This document shows, one piece after another, positions 45,083-54,841 of a stretch of 64,000 nucleotides of DNA. The translations under genes were made by a program, and so were the position numbers. Under the pieces are notes generated by a model that did not search any database, was not told the origin of the DNA, and worked only from the letters and a program-made list of their open reading frames with translations. Position 1 is the stretch's first letter. Each line of letters starts with the position of its first letter. The stretch covers positions 132,963,505-133,027,504 of the forward strand of contig CAMZMU010000041.1 of assembly GCA_947311845.1 (NCBI GenBank), in the 5' to 3' direction. Origin of the DNA: Poa pratensis (taxonomy: Eukaryota > Streptophyta > Magnoliopsida > Poales > Poaceae).

Positions 45083-46267
45083 CTATTTATCAGTCAGGTG
45101 AGCCCCCACGGCGAATTGCTTGGAGTGATCGCCGGGTGTGAAATCTACCATCTTTGTGTCCTGAGCCGATTTGAACTTTGCTTTTTCTTCAGCTATTGGC
45201 CTTTTCAATACTGTCCTGTCATTTGGGTCTACCTGAGACTTGTAAAATTTCAACTCCTCCTCTGCACAGGCCTGCTCAGCTAAGGCGGCATCACCATCAT
45301 CGCACTCTGCAGCCATCTCCCGGCTTCCATGGATTGTGATGATCCCCTTGGGACCCGGTATTTTCAGCTGCAAATAGACATAACATGGCCTGGCCATGAA
45401 GCGGGCAAAGGCGAGTCTGCCAAAGAGAGCGTGATACGGGCTCTGCAATTTCACCACTTCATACGTAATCATCTCTGAACGATAATTATCCTTGGACTCA
45501 CCGAAGGCAACCTCCAGCGTGATTCTTCATTCCGGCCTTGCCGACTTCCTAGGAACAATACCATGAAAGATTGTAGATGTTGACTGTAACTGTGATTCCC
45601 TGAGACCCATACGCAGGAAAGTGTCATAATATAAGATATTGATACTACTGCCTCCATCCATGAGCACATTGTGTCGAACATACCCTCCCGCCTGTGGTGC
45701 CACCACCAGGGCCAGGAGACCCGGATGTTCCACAACTGGCGGGTGATCAACCCTGCTCCACGTGACAGGATACTCAGACCACTTTAGATACCTCAGAACT
45801 GCCGGTGAAACTGTGTTAACTGCCCTCTTGATCAACTTTCTGTCTCCCTTTGTAGCCTTAATGGTGTGAACGTGATACTGGCCAAGCTGCTTTGGGTTCT
45901 GCTGAAACCCTCCCTGATCATCTCTGTTCTGATTATTCCCTCCGTTGCCGGGTCCTGCGTTTGCGTTGGGAGGTGGCCTGTTTGTCGGGTTACCACCAGG
46001 GCCGGGTCCTCCATGACTGCCGCCGTTCAGCACCTTCTGTATCTCCTCATTTTTCCACCTCTGCAAGTCCAGACATTGTTCCAAAGAGTGATTGGCGGGT
46101 CTGCCCATCTTGCTATGACGGGGACACGGCATCCTGAAAGCTTCAATATGGTTGGTTGGACGAGGTGGGCCTCGATAGTTGTTGCCTCTATTGTAGTTAT
46201 CGCCATTGCCTTGATAATTTCCATCCATCCTCTGTCTCTGAAAGACGGAATTGGTGTTAGCAACCAA
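45083..46267 (-). pseudogene. Protease and C-terminal gag (zinc-knuckle) of element B
   Basis: 46267-45527 carries a Gly/Asn-rich nucleocapsid text with CPRHSKMGRPANHSLEQC, a Cys-His box, then the aspartic protease loop MDGGSSINILYYDT. 45472-45083 continues with LQSPYHALFGRLAFARFMAR and a linker. A frameshift near 45500 breaks the protease. Known roles: RNA binding and polyprotein cleavage. Position between gag and RT is normal for this lineage. Confidence 0.7.
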
Positions 46268-46551
46268 GTCTGAGTTCCCTTTGCCATATGAACGCTTGTT
46301 CTGATTTCCCCATTGTTGTCGTTGTTGTTGTTCGGTCCACTGCCATTGTGATTCCTGCCATTGTTTCCCTTGCTCTTTGCATTGTCCTCATCATCTGGGT
46401 TATCCTTCATTTTATCTGTCAAAGCGTACTTGTTGGCCGTGGCCATCAGCTCGCTCATCGTAATAGAATTGGTGTGTCCCATTTGCTTCATACGCCCGAT
46501 CTTCTCTGTAACCGGGTTATACCTACAGTTCCGGCTTATGCACAGAGCTAC
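46268..46551 (-). pseudogene. Gag middle part of element B, left of CACTA insertion
   Basis: The minus frame reads ALCISRNCRYNPVTEKIGRM, then MSELMATANKYALTDKMKDN and a Lys/Asn-rich basic stretch. It is the continuation of the capsid part at 49524-49860, cut by the CACTA element with a TAC duplication. A frameshift near 46270 joins it to the nucleocapsid text. Confidence 0.7.
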
Positions 46552-46769
46552 CACTAGTACAGAACGACACATCGGAAACGGGCCAAAAACCCCTTCGGCA
46601 ACGGAGAAAGGGTCTGTGTCCCCGACCCTGTCACTGATGTGAAGGCCTTCATCGGTAACGGAGGCAAAAAACCGTCACCGATGAGGCATAAGTTGGCTAC
46701 GGTTGCGGACCCATCTCCGTTTCCGATGTATCGGTGCATCAGTAACGGAGATTCTATTTTACTCGTTTG

Positions 46770-48075
46770 CATTGAGGTTCTTTCAGAAGCCTACAGGAGC
46801 AATTCGGTTGCCAAATTACATTCAAAATCTCATAGCAGAAGCACAAAGTTGCTACCAAATCCATTCATAACATATATAAGAATTGTCATCATTACATAGC
46901 ATCAAAAGATCAGTTACACATGCGTCGCTAATCCTATCATTCTCATGCCTCCCTAAACTTAACTTTTATGACACTCCACTCTTCTCCAGCTCCACCTTCT
47001 TCCTCAGTTTCGAAGCGCCGAAAACAGAATTCGACCTAGCAAAAGACTCGAGTAGCGGTTTCATGCTTCTCCAAATCACATCTGCAGCCAAATTGCTACA
47101 CACATACACAAAATAGATGGAGAAACTAAAAACAAGAAACCACACCGAGCTCGCAAGCCTCCTTAGCAAATTAATCTTGCCAAATTCTTCGTAGCGAGGC
47201 TTGCTCCATCTTGGACGGTGTCGCCGAATTATAATAACGTCACCGCTGTGACATTTCGGCCACACTGTCCAAGACACTCTTAATTAAAAAAGTGTTTTGA
47301 ACAGTGCAGCGAAACGTCACAACAGCGACGGTTCACGGATATGATCCCACTTTGTATTTAGCTCTTTTAAAGCTTGTTTGGATCTGCATGGCGCTTCTGC
47401 ATATAAAATACATGGATGTCTAGTTAGAAAAGAGCCAAATATGATGCTACATGACATAAATACAATTTAAGATGAAAACAGTTTACACCTTAAGCGCCTA
47501 TATCCGTGTGCTTGCTGTCCGATCAAAACGATTTGGAGGCAGAACTTGAAGGTGATGTTACCTTCAATTGCCTCACCATTTTTATGCATTGTCGCCGAAA
47601 TATACTATTACTTCATACACTAGCTACACAAAACCATAACGAGGATTAGTACATTGACAAAGGGTTGAAATTAATCTATTAGACTTCAAATACTAAAAAC
47701 AAACACAACACAATACTAGACTTCAAATACTAGACAAGTTGAAGGTAATGTATTCATCATCGGCAGTACTAAAAACAAACACAACACAATACTAGACTTC
47801 AAATACTAGACAAGTTTTATATGCTACTTTAAAAAAAAATTAAGATCTAGTGTTGAGGGGTGTATTCATCATCGGCAGTACTACAATACTAGACAGAACA
47901 CAATACTACATTACTAGACAGTACTACAATACTAGATCAGTAGATGCTACTTTAAATAAAATGTAAGATCTAGTGTCGAGGGGTGTATTCATCATCAGCA
48001 CTAGACAGAACACAATTCTAGACTTCAAATACTAGACAAGTTTTCTGTGCTACTTTAAACAAAATGTAAGATCTA
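46770..48075. other. Interior of the small CACTA element without clear gene
   Basis: No convincing gene. 47690-48075 holds about three diverged repeats near 130 bp, each with 'actagac...caagtttt..tgctactttaaa' and 'gatctagtg..gaggggtgtattcatcatc'. Such arrays are typical of CACTA interiors. Confidence 0.5.
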
Positions 48076-48144
48076 GTCGGCTACATACCCGGGGAAAATG
48101 CACGGCAATAGACCAGTAGATCCGCGTCGGCGACATACTCGGGG

Positions 48145-48275
48145 AAGATGCGCGGCGGCTCGCCGACGAGCCGCTGGGGGGGATGCGCGGCGGCTCACAC
48201 GCGCCGCTGGGGGAAGATGCGCCGACGCGCCGCTGGGGGAAGTTGCGCCAACGCGCCGCTGGGGGAAGATGCACG
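48145..48275. repeat. GC-rich tandem repeat, about 33-bp unit
   Basis: Four or five copies of a unit around GATGCGC...CGCGCCGCTGGGGG. It lies upstream of a (GAGAGT)n run at 48355-48395. It lies on the far side of the acidic ORF's stop. Confidence 0.65.
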
Positions 48276-48355
48276 GCGATGATGCCGGCCGGACGCGCCG
48301 CTCAGATCTGCGAGATAAGGGTTAGGTCTGGAGCCGCCGCCACACTATGACTGTG

Positions 48356-48388
<33 letters not shown>

Positions 48389-48530
48389 CGCTAGGGTTGC
48401 CGCAGTGGCACATTTATGGCATATAACATCGCAAACGGAGGCGATAAACAACCGTTTCCTCTAATTTCTTCACTGACACACTGGGACTACTTACAAAGGA
48501 TCGATAGAGTAATTGAACTAACTATCTACT

Positions 48531-49106
48531 CTACTTGTTCTGCTTACGCCCTGCCTCCGTGCCATTGTCATCCGCGGCGTGGCGTCGCTTCTTGCCGGTT
48601 GCCTTTTCCTCAGGCGCGTGCTCCTCCTCCTCCTCCGGCTCGTGCTCCTCCTTCTCCGGTCGTGCGTCCTTCTCCGGCGAATCCTCCTCTCGCGCCTCCT
48701 TCTCCGGAGCGTGATCCTCCTTCTCCGGCACGTCCTCATCCGGTGCCTCCTCCTCCGGCGCCTCCTCCGATGCCTCCTCCTCCGGCGCCTCCTCCGACAC
48801 CTCCTCGTCGTCGTCGTCGTCGGCGGCGTCGTATTCTTCCTGGCTAGAATAATACGGCTCCGGCGGGTCCTCCGGCTCCTCTTCCTCCGGCGACTCGTCC
48901 TCTTTGGAGTCGTCTTCTCCTTCGCGTGAAGACGACGGGTCCGAGTCGTCGGAGTCGTCTTCTACAGAGCGTGAAGATGGCGGGTCCGAGTCGTCGGGGT
49001 CCGAGTCCGGCGGCCCGTCTTGATCCCACCATGGAACTTCACCGCGGTCTTCCGCGCTCGCGTCGTCACTCGGGACTTCCTCGTTCTGCCACCAGGGTTC
49101 CTCCAT
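48531..49106 (-). CDS. Intact acidic ORF in small CACTA element (191 aa, unknown function)
   Basis: ATG at 49106 in a strong plant start context (GCCATGG); stop at 48531. The protein begins MEEPWWQNEEVPSDD and repeats a PWW motif (EVPWWDQDGPPD). It then becomes a Glu/Asp/Pro/Ser-rich, charge-repeat region with EEAPEEEA-type units. It ends with a basic tail GKKRRHAADDNG...GRKQNK that resembles a nuclear localisation signal. No frameshift or stop is seen. There is no match to TNP1/TNP2 that I can recognise. Either a captured host ORF or an element-specific protein. The acidic body plus basic tail is like histone-chaperone or transcription-regulator tails, but that is inference. In the opposite strand the same region reads Leu/Arg-rich. 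Confidence 0.55.
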   Translation of the reverse strand: MEEPWWQNEEVPSDDASAEDRGEVPWWDQDGPPDSDPDDSDPPSSRSVEDDSDDSDPSSSREGEDDSKEDESPEEEEPEDPPEPYYSSQEEYDAADDDDDEEVSEEAPEEEASEEAPEEEAPDEDVPEKEDHAPEKEAREEDSPEKDARPEKEEHEPEEEEEHAPEEKATGKKRRHAADDNGTEAGRKQNK

Positions 49107-49526
49107 GGCGGTTGTGCTAGTGTGGTAGATAATGTGGGAGAGAACGAAGGGGAGAATGCGGGACCTGCCTGGCTTCACGCCGTTCCAGTCACATTTTATT
49201 AGCGTCGATCAGGCGGTTCCAATCCCTCGTGAATTAAGCCGCATTGAACAGGCGCGCTTCCAGATTGCAACTGCAATTTCCCAAGCACATCGCAAACGGA
49301 TATTCATAAACAACCGTAGCCATAGAGATACATATTGGAAACGGAGACAAATTTATGACCGTTGCAAATACTTTTGGTAACGGAGATATAAAATTCTCCG
49401 TAACCAATGTTGACGGACCAGCCTCTGCCAGGCCTCGTCCGCAACGCTAAAATCGCGATTTTCTGTCGCCTAAATCCTGCCGTTGCCATAGAGGGGTATC
49501 CGATGTGTCGTTCTGTACTAGTGTAC

Positions 49527-51183
49527 GGTACTTGGCGGGATTCCCTCGGATGAGTTAAGTAACTCTGCAAAACGCCGCATCCAGTGTTGGGCAGACTCGC
49601 CCTTCCTCTGCATGCAGTTCTCCAAATCCTCTACTGTGGTAAGCCTCCTGCAAGTGCCTTGAAATTTTTTGATGAACACGTTTTTCAGCTCAGCCCAGCT
49701 ATTGATGGAGTCAGCCGGCAGGTTGTTGAACCACAACTTGGCAGCTCCCTCACTCAACATGAGATACATAAACTTGGCACAAAGATTTTCTATCGCATTG
49801 CGTATACTCATAGCCATCTCATAACCACTAAGCCAGGTCGAAGGATCCATAGCCGGGTCATAGTTAGTAACCTACTGGGATCTTTGAATTTCTCTGGATA
49901 AGGCTCATTGCGAATAACGTCAGAGAGGCACGCCGGCCCTCTGAGGTTTGAGCTGGACGATGCTACCGCCGGCACTCCCTGACCCGGCGCCGACTAGTCC
50001 ACGTTTCCCATAACTGGTGAACTCACTGCTGCTCCTGCAGCTGGAACCGCGCCGGCTCCTCCGGCACGGGCTGCGGATTGTGTTGCACGCCTCGCCCTCG
50101 AATTATCAACAATGGCTTGTGCAGCGGAAGCCGCGGGAGCGGCCTGTCTAGGTGGTGGTGGCGGTGGTGGTGGCTGATTCCCCTGTGCCGCCCTTTGTCG
50201 TTCCGAATTGGTCTGGGGCGGCCTCGGGCTCTCTCCCCGCCGGCTCCTTGAGCGGCTGTTATAAGGCGTTCCATGAAGACCACTTCTGTTATCTGGATAA
50301 TTAGCTTGCTGAACCACGACTGTACGTAACATGTGAATGGCGCGCCGGGTTTCAATCTCCTGAGGCGAGTTTCCCAAAGGAATGCGATCAAGTGCTAAAG
50401 TTGTTGCATACACGTTATCGGTCGGATTGCTGTAGTGACCGGCGGGGTATGAAATCTGGGGGAAGGCGGTGGCATGGCTCCATTGTTACCTCCGGCTCCT
50501 CCGGCAGGCATCACGGGTGACCTGGCAGGAACGTTGCCGGGCCTCGCACCGCCAGCTCCTCCGGTTTGTCCTGCGTCGGCTCCTGGAACTTCCTGAATCG
50601 TCCGGATGGGCTGATCCAGCAGTGTGACAAACAAGGCTGCCGGGTCCAATGTTTCTCCTCTAAGAGGGATCCGGCTCTGATGCCTCCTGTTCTGCACCCT
50701 GGTCATGTCGTTCAGTCGATTCTCTAAGATAGTTGCATTGTGACGTATACGATTCTCCTGGTCCTCCAACTGCTGTTGCTGAGCTAATATCTGATGTTCT
50801 CTTGCTGCGACCTCCCACCACTGTTGCTCCAAGGCACGACGTGCGGTCTCCAGCTCTCTAGCACGTGTTGCCGCGTTCTCTGGGGTTATCACTCCCACGA
50901 GAGCACCTGTATCCAAAACCAAATTGTTGCTAAGCAAAGCCAGGTTAGGAGGGGCATTGGAAGTTCCTTCTCCCGACGCTCTGTTCATCAAGAAACCAAA
51001 GGTGTTCATGTGACGTGTTGTTGCTTCGTTTTCGCTAGTAACTGACGCCTCCTCTCCGTCGACCCGGGGGCACGGTGACTCTTGAATCACCAGTTGTTGT
51101 TGCGGCTGCAGCTGGTTTTGGGCCAGCGCAGCTGCTGTCGCTGTTGCTGCCACCGAAATCGACGCCGGGTCAAGGTTAGTCAC
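49527..51183 (-). pseudogene. Gag N-terminal and capsid part of element B
   Basis: 49850-49518 reads MDPSTWLSGYEMAMSIRNAI, WFNNLPADSINSWAELKNVF and LENCMQRKGESAQHWMRRFA, a Retrotrans_gag capsid domain (PF03732 type). Upstream frames 50413-49994 and 51183-50395 carry basic Arg/Ser-rich and Gln-rich text with a coiled coil (AATRARELETARRALEQQWW) and a Gly/Ala/Pro-rich linker. The 51183 frame begins with GTG, not ATG; the first ATG is near 51010 (MNTFGFLMNRASGEG). Frames change near 50400 and 49990. It stops at 49526 where the CACTA element enters. Known role: particle assembly. Confidence 0.7.
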
Positions 51184-51620
51184 GGGGCCGTGTACACGGC
51201 GACCCGGCGCACCAGACCCGGGGATGACTTGTACTCCTCTTCTTCCATGTCGTATCCGAACCGATCATCAAACAAAGGTAATATTGACTCTATACCCTCA
51301 TCAATCACGTCACGTGGCTCCCATGCCGGCTCCTCCGGCTGGGCCTCCTGCATGACGACTGGAATCTCGATCTCTGCCATGCCTACTGACTCCTCGCCGT
51401 CTGATTGAACGATGGTGGCGGCTCCTGACACAGAGTCATACTCAACTTTCTCCTCGGCGGGTCCCGTGGCGCGTATCATGCCTACGAAGAAGTTGACCCG
51501 ACCGATCGGGATGACCTCGCCGGCTTCTAACAGATGTGACTCCGCGCTCCAACCCAAATCATCGACGATAGGTTCCCCTTGCGAGCTGATGGTGATTTCT
51601 CCAATGGCGAGGTTCCGCAT
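51180..51620 (-). CDS. Leader ORF upstream of gag in element B
   Basis: The frame is open from inside the 5' LTR (51785) through the primer-site region to a TGA at 51182-51180. The first ATG after the LTR is at 51620 (MRNLAIGEITISSQGEPIVD). It gives about 146 residues with EEKVEYDSVSGAATIVQSDG and an acidic end (FGYDMEEEEYKSSPG). The stop overlaps the next frame's opening GTG (GTGA). Ogre/Tat-lineage elements are known to carry an extra ORF before gag, so this could be one, or the N-terminus of Gag split by a frameshift. I recognise no domain. Confidence 0.4.
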   Translation of the reverse strand: MRNLAIGEITISSQGEPIVDDLGWSAESHLLEAGEVIPIGRVNFFVGMIRATGPAEEKVEYDSVSGAATIVQSDGEESVGMAEIEIPVVMQEAQPEEPAWEPRDVIDEGIESILPLFDDRFGYDMEEEEYKSSPGLVRRVAVYTAP

Positions 51621-51684
51621 GCCTCGCAGAGCTTCTCCTGTGATGTAAACACCTTTAGGCGCGGGCCCAACGGTGGGCGGCAAC

Positions 51685-52273
51685 TGTCGTGGGATTGTCA
51701 CGGCAGATGTTACCAGGGGTAACTTAGGTTTGGGGTCATAGCAGCTCTGGAGTACAGAAGATTGTCTCGCTCCACGGAAACACATGATTTACCCAGGTTC
51801 AGCCATTCCATAGGAGATAGACCTACTTCCTGCTTGCTTGTATTGATATGTGGATCTCGTAACCCGCAGAACACAAGTCGCCGGGTTGCAAGACTAGGAT
51901 TACAACGGTGTCTCGATATCTCTCTCCACTCCTTGGGGATTCTGTATTGCTTATCGATCTATGACCTAAGAGCCGGTTTATAAAGGCCACTGGGTCCCTG
52001 GTCGCATACAAGGTAAGGCTAGGTCTCCCCCAGACTCGAAGTCCTACTCTATCTCCTCTTGTTCTTTGTGGCCTCCAAGTCTTCAGACTCCGTGACGCGT
52101 ACCACCTCCGGGTCTTCCAGAACCTTCCTTGTGTAGGCCGGGTTACCGACAAGCTCTCCGGTCCATCAGTGTAACCCGACCCATGGCGATGGTTAGCTGG
52201 CCTCGCCCGGCCTCTAGCCTGGCCGGTCATGCTTCCCTGTTCATGGGCCTACCGGGTAATCTTTCCCCCAACA
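51685..52273 (-). repeat. Right (5') LTR of element B
   Basis: 589 bp, TG...CA bounded like its partner. On the minus strand the inner neighbour is GTTGCCGCCCACCGTTGGGC, the expected primer-site position; I cannot name the tRNA. AGGCG follows at 52274-52278. Confidence 0.92.
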
Positions 52274-52278
52274 AGGCG

Positions 52279-52600
52279 CGCCGTGGCCGCTTCTTCCTCC
52301 CCACCGGCATGAGGTCGCCACCGAGAGAGTGATTCACGTCGGACGACAAGCGGGCCCGCTCTAACGACGACGAGCTGCCCGACCTTCCCTTGCCAACGGC
52401 ATCGGCACGGCACTGGAGGAGGGGTGCAGGACAGCGACGACTGGCCAGAGCCAGAGTGGCAGGGAATGCATGCCGCCATCGAGGCCTTCCTCGGCCGCCG
52501 GTAGAAGTTCCTCAAGGACGAAGCCGACATCGGTGAAACCAGAAGGCTCAGCCGCCACCGCTAATAGCAGATGACACTTCCGGCGACAGATCATTAACGC
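52279..52600 (+). pseudogene. ORF of Harbinger-like element 3, 3' part
   Basis: Continues the reading of 35289-35927 after removal of element B: RRGRFFLPTGMRSPPRE, a stop at 52329, then FTSDDKRARSNDDELPDLPL and loss of frame. It confirms that the Gypsy element inserted inside this ORF. No recognised domain. Confidence 0.4.
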
Positions 52601-53004
52601 ATGCAAGTTTACTGATGATGCCGCCGCCGGGATAGGCCTTCCTCTCTCGTTGTAGTTTAAATTTCGTTTAAGTTTGTTAAACGCCCTTTGAATTAGATGA
52701 AATATCGCCGGTTCGTCCATATTCAAGATTCAAATGATTTTCGAGAAAAACCTATTGGGAGCCGCTGGTGGGGTGAGGCGCTCCCAATAGGCCGGCAACG
52801 TGTACCGGCGCTTCAAACAGCATGTGTCGAGCACACTTGTCAGACTCTCTATTGGGGCGCCGGTGGAGATGCTCTGACATGGGAGAAATATCTTGAGTGT
52901 CTTGCGCTGTGACATGTTGGTATATTGTCTTTTTTCCCTGTCCCCGGTTGCCATGGTTCAGAGGGGCTCCAGTCTGCAAGAGCTTGCTAGGGCAGCACTA
53001 AGCC

Positions 53005-53022
53005 ACGGCTCTATATATATAT
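53005..53022 (+). promoter_or_regulatory. Probable TATA box of the AAA-ATPase gene
   Basis: CTCTATATATATATG at 53009-53023, about 130 bp before the ATG at 53149, with a pyrimidine-rich leader ('cttcctaaacctagctagc') between. The right end of the nested transposon lies at 52877, about 135 bp upstream of it, so any distal promoter has been displaced by 18 kb. Confidence 0.6.
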
Positions 53023-53148
53023 GTGTTGACATATCAGCCGATGCAACAGCAGCGCCAGTTTCGAGCTAGCTAGCTTTGTTTTGGTCTCATCAATTTAGAG
53101 CTGTTGCTTCCTAAACCTAGCTAGCTTGCAAGCCAGGCTACCCAACCC

Positions 53149-54547
53149 ATGGTGTTGAAGGACGTGTGGGCGGGGGTTGGATCAGCTCTGGCGTTCATAG
53201 CTGGCCTCATCACCATGGTAATGAACCAGGTAAGGATCAAACTGTTTATCAACAAGATCGCAGCTTTCTTTAGCTCAACCGTACAAATCACCATCCCCGA
53301 GTACACCGCCAACCGTTTGGAACGCAGCGAGTTGTTCGTTGCGATCGAGGCTTACATCTCCGGCCATTGTACCGATCGGGCGATCAAGCTCAAGGCCGAG
53401 CTCGGCAGTGCCGAACAGAAACCCCATTTCCTTGTTGACGACGAACAGGAGATCATTGACAGCTTCAATGGCATCACACTCTGGTGGTACTCCTACACGG
53501 AGCGCCGAGGTTCCAGCGTCCTCGTCCAACACCCCGGTGACGACGAGCGCCGCTTCTACCGAGTATCATTCCATCGCCGCTTCCGCGAGAAAGTCAAAAA
53601 TTCCTATCTGCCCCACGTCCTTGAAGAGGGCCACGCCGTCATCGCCAACAACCGCCAGCGCCGCCTCTTCACCAACAACTTGAATTGCTGGACCCACGTG
53701 GCGTTCCAGCACCCGGCGACGTTCGATAAGCTTGCCATGGACCCCATGGAGAAGCAGGGCCTCATCCATGACCTCAATGCCTTCCTGGAAGGAAAGGAAT
53801 ACTACGACAAGGTCGGCAAGCCATGGAAGCGTGGGTACCTGCTCTTCGGCCCCCCGGCACCGGAAAGTCCACGATGATCGCCGCCATATCCAACCACCTT
53901 AAGTATGATATCTATGACCTCGAGCTCACGGCGGTCCATGACAACACAGAGCTCCGGAAGCTCTTCATTCAGACGAAGGGAAAGTCCATCATCGTTATCG
54001 AGGACATTGACCGCTCCGTCGACTTTAGCAGGGACAAGAAGCCCGGCGGTGAGAGCGATAACGTGGAGAAAGAGCGCGAGAAGGACGCCAACTTCACCAA
54101 GCGACCCTTTCTGGGATGCTCAACTTCATTGACGGGCTGTGGTCGGCGTGCGGCGGCGAGCGTATCATCATCTTCACCACCAACAACAAGGACAAGCTGG
54201 ACCCAGCGCTGATCCGGCCAGGCAGGATGGACAAGCATATCGAGATGTCTTACTGTGGCTTCGAGGCCTTCAAGGTGCTGGCCACCAACTACCTGCCGCG
54301 CACCACCATCACCGACCACCATCTGTTCGTGCTGTTCCCCGAGATAGGTCAGCTGCTGAAGGATGTCCACATGTCTCCGGCGGAGGTTGCCGGGTACCTG
54401 ATGGGCACGGAGGAGGATGGTGCTGACGAGCGCCTCAAGCGTCTCGTGGAGGATCTGAAAAAGGCCAAGGGCAACCCGGCCAGGGATATATTGAAAGCAA
54501 AGGAAGAAATTGTAGAAATCGTCCATGCTGCAGCGGAAGCTAAATAA
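53149..54547 (+). pseudogene. BCS1-like AAA-ATPase (HSR4/AATP1-like), two frameshifts
   Basis: Starts at ATG 53149 (MVLKDVWAGVGSALAFIAGL), whose hydrophobic stretch (residues 9-27) is the membrane anchor seen in this family. The N-terminal AAA-associated domain follows (ITIPEYTANRLERSELFVAI; YLPHVLEEGHAV). The ATPase domain starts GYLLFGPP; the Walker A GxxGxGKS is broken by loss of one base near 53855, so frame 1 stops at 53875. The next frame holds Walker B (IIVIEDIDRSVDF). A second one-base loss near 54103 moves to the frame with TTNNKDKLDPALIRPGRMDK (sensor and arginine-finger region), IEMSYCGFEAFKVLATNYL and the C-terminus, ending at 54547. About 465 residues in total, near the normal 480-520. 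Members are usually intronless in grasses, so a spliced explanation is unlikely. A sequencing error could mimic a frameshift, but two in one gene favours a real pseudogene. Confidence 0.85.
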
Positions 54548-54560
54548 AGGAAGATATATG
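54543..54560 (+). terminator. Possible polyadenylation signal of the AAA-ATPase gene
   Basis: AATAAA overlaps the stop codon region (54543-54548). Too close to the stop to be the only signal; a more distant one was not found. Confidence 0.25.
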
Positions 54561-54812
54561 AGAAGAAGAATGAAAGGACGAAGCCCGCGTGTTAGCACTT
54601 CGCAGTACGTGTTTTACAAGTGTGTGTTGCCGCATGGCCAGGTGGCTCAAAATTGAAACTTGATGGATTTGCTCTCATTTAGGCCGTAGTGTGTGTATGT
54701 GTGTTTTACTCAAAACTTGTCCAACCTACCCACGCATTTATGCGGTATAATCCTCCTCATATCTTATTATTGGTAAAATTGAATAAGATAATTTTCTTTG
54801 AATTTTATACTA

Positions 54813-54841
54813 CTAGATGACCTGTTGCGCGACTGCGCAAC
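54813..54841 (-). mobile_element. Helitron 3' terminus, minus orientation
   Basis: On the minus strand the text reads a GTTGCGC-AGTC-GCGCAAC hairpin (54841-54824), then AGGTCAT, then CTAG (54816-54813) and a host T. This matches the terminus at 32743-32772. The element would run rightward from here. I could not find its 5' end (TCT...TATAATTAAAA on minus), so its length is unknown. Confidence 0.55.

Larger units (their letters stand above)
46552..49523. mobile_element. Small CACTA element with perfect TIRs, TSD TAC
   Basis: 2,972 bp. The ends share 25 identical inverted bases starting CACTAGTACAGAACG, and TAC flanks both sides (46549-46551, 49524-49526). Subterminal repeats with GGTAACGGAG / CATCGGT words occur at both ends (46560-46760, 49280-49410). 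No TNP1 or TNP2 domain is present, so it is non-autonomous. It was inserted after Gypsy B and within its gag. It contains one intact ORF (48531-49106) and several short tandem repeats. Confidence 0.9.
35928..52273 (-). mobile_element. Full-length Ty3/Gypsy element B (Tat-like), TSD AGGCG
   Basis: 16,346 bp including an inner CACTA. Both LTRs begin TGTCGTGGGATTG and end CCCCCAACA (plus-strand view), and a perfect 5-bp duplication AGGCG flanks them (35923-35927 and 52274-52278). On the minus strand the order is 5' LTR, leader ORF, gag (split by CACTA), protease, RT, RNase H, integrase, spacer, antisense extra ORF on the plus strand, and 3' LTR. By eye the LTRs differ at about 27 bases plus two 1-base indels over 590 positions. 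All enzymes are present, but frameshifts make it non-autonomous now. Confidence 0.9.
34835..52874 (+). mobile_element. Harbinger-like element 3, split by Gypsy B (TSD TGA)
   Basis: The left TIR GAGCATCTCCACCGGCGC (34835) and right TIR (ending GATGCTC at 52874) are flanked by TGA on both sides (34832-34834, 52875-52877). Removing the Gypsy insertion and one AGGCG copy gives about 1.7 kb. The ORF inside is interrupted by the insertion. The 3-bp duplication and TIR place it in the PIF/Harbinger group. No transposase seen. Confidence 0.7.

Noticed and set aside
48579..48929. Leu/Arg-rich plus-strand ORF that looks like a membrane protein
   Set aside because: It is the complement of a Glu/Asp-rich coding sequence; the minus frame has a proper start.
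51685..52273. ORFs within the LTRs of element B
   Set aside because: They occur identically in both LTRs and match no protein; LTR shadows.
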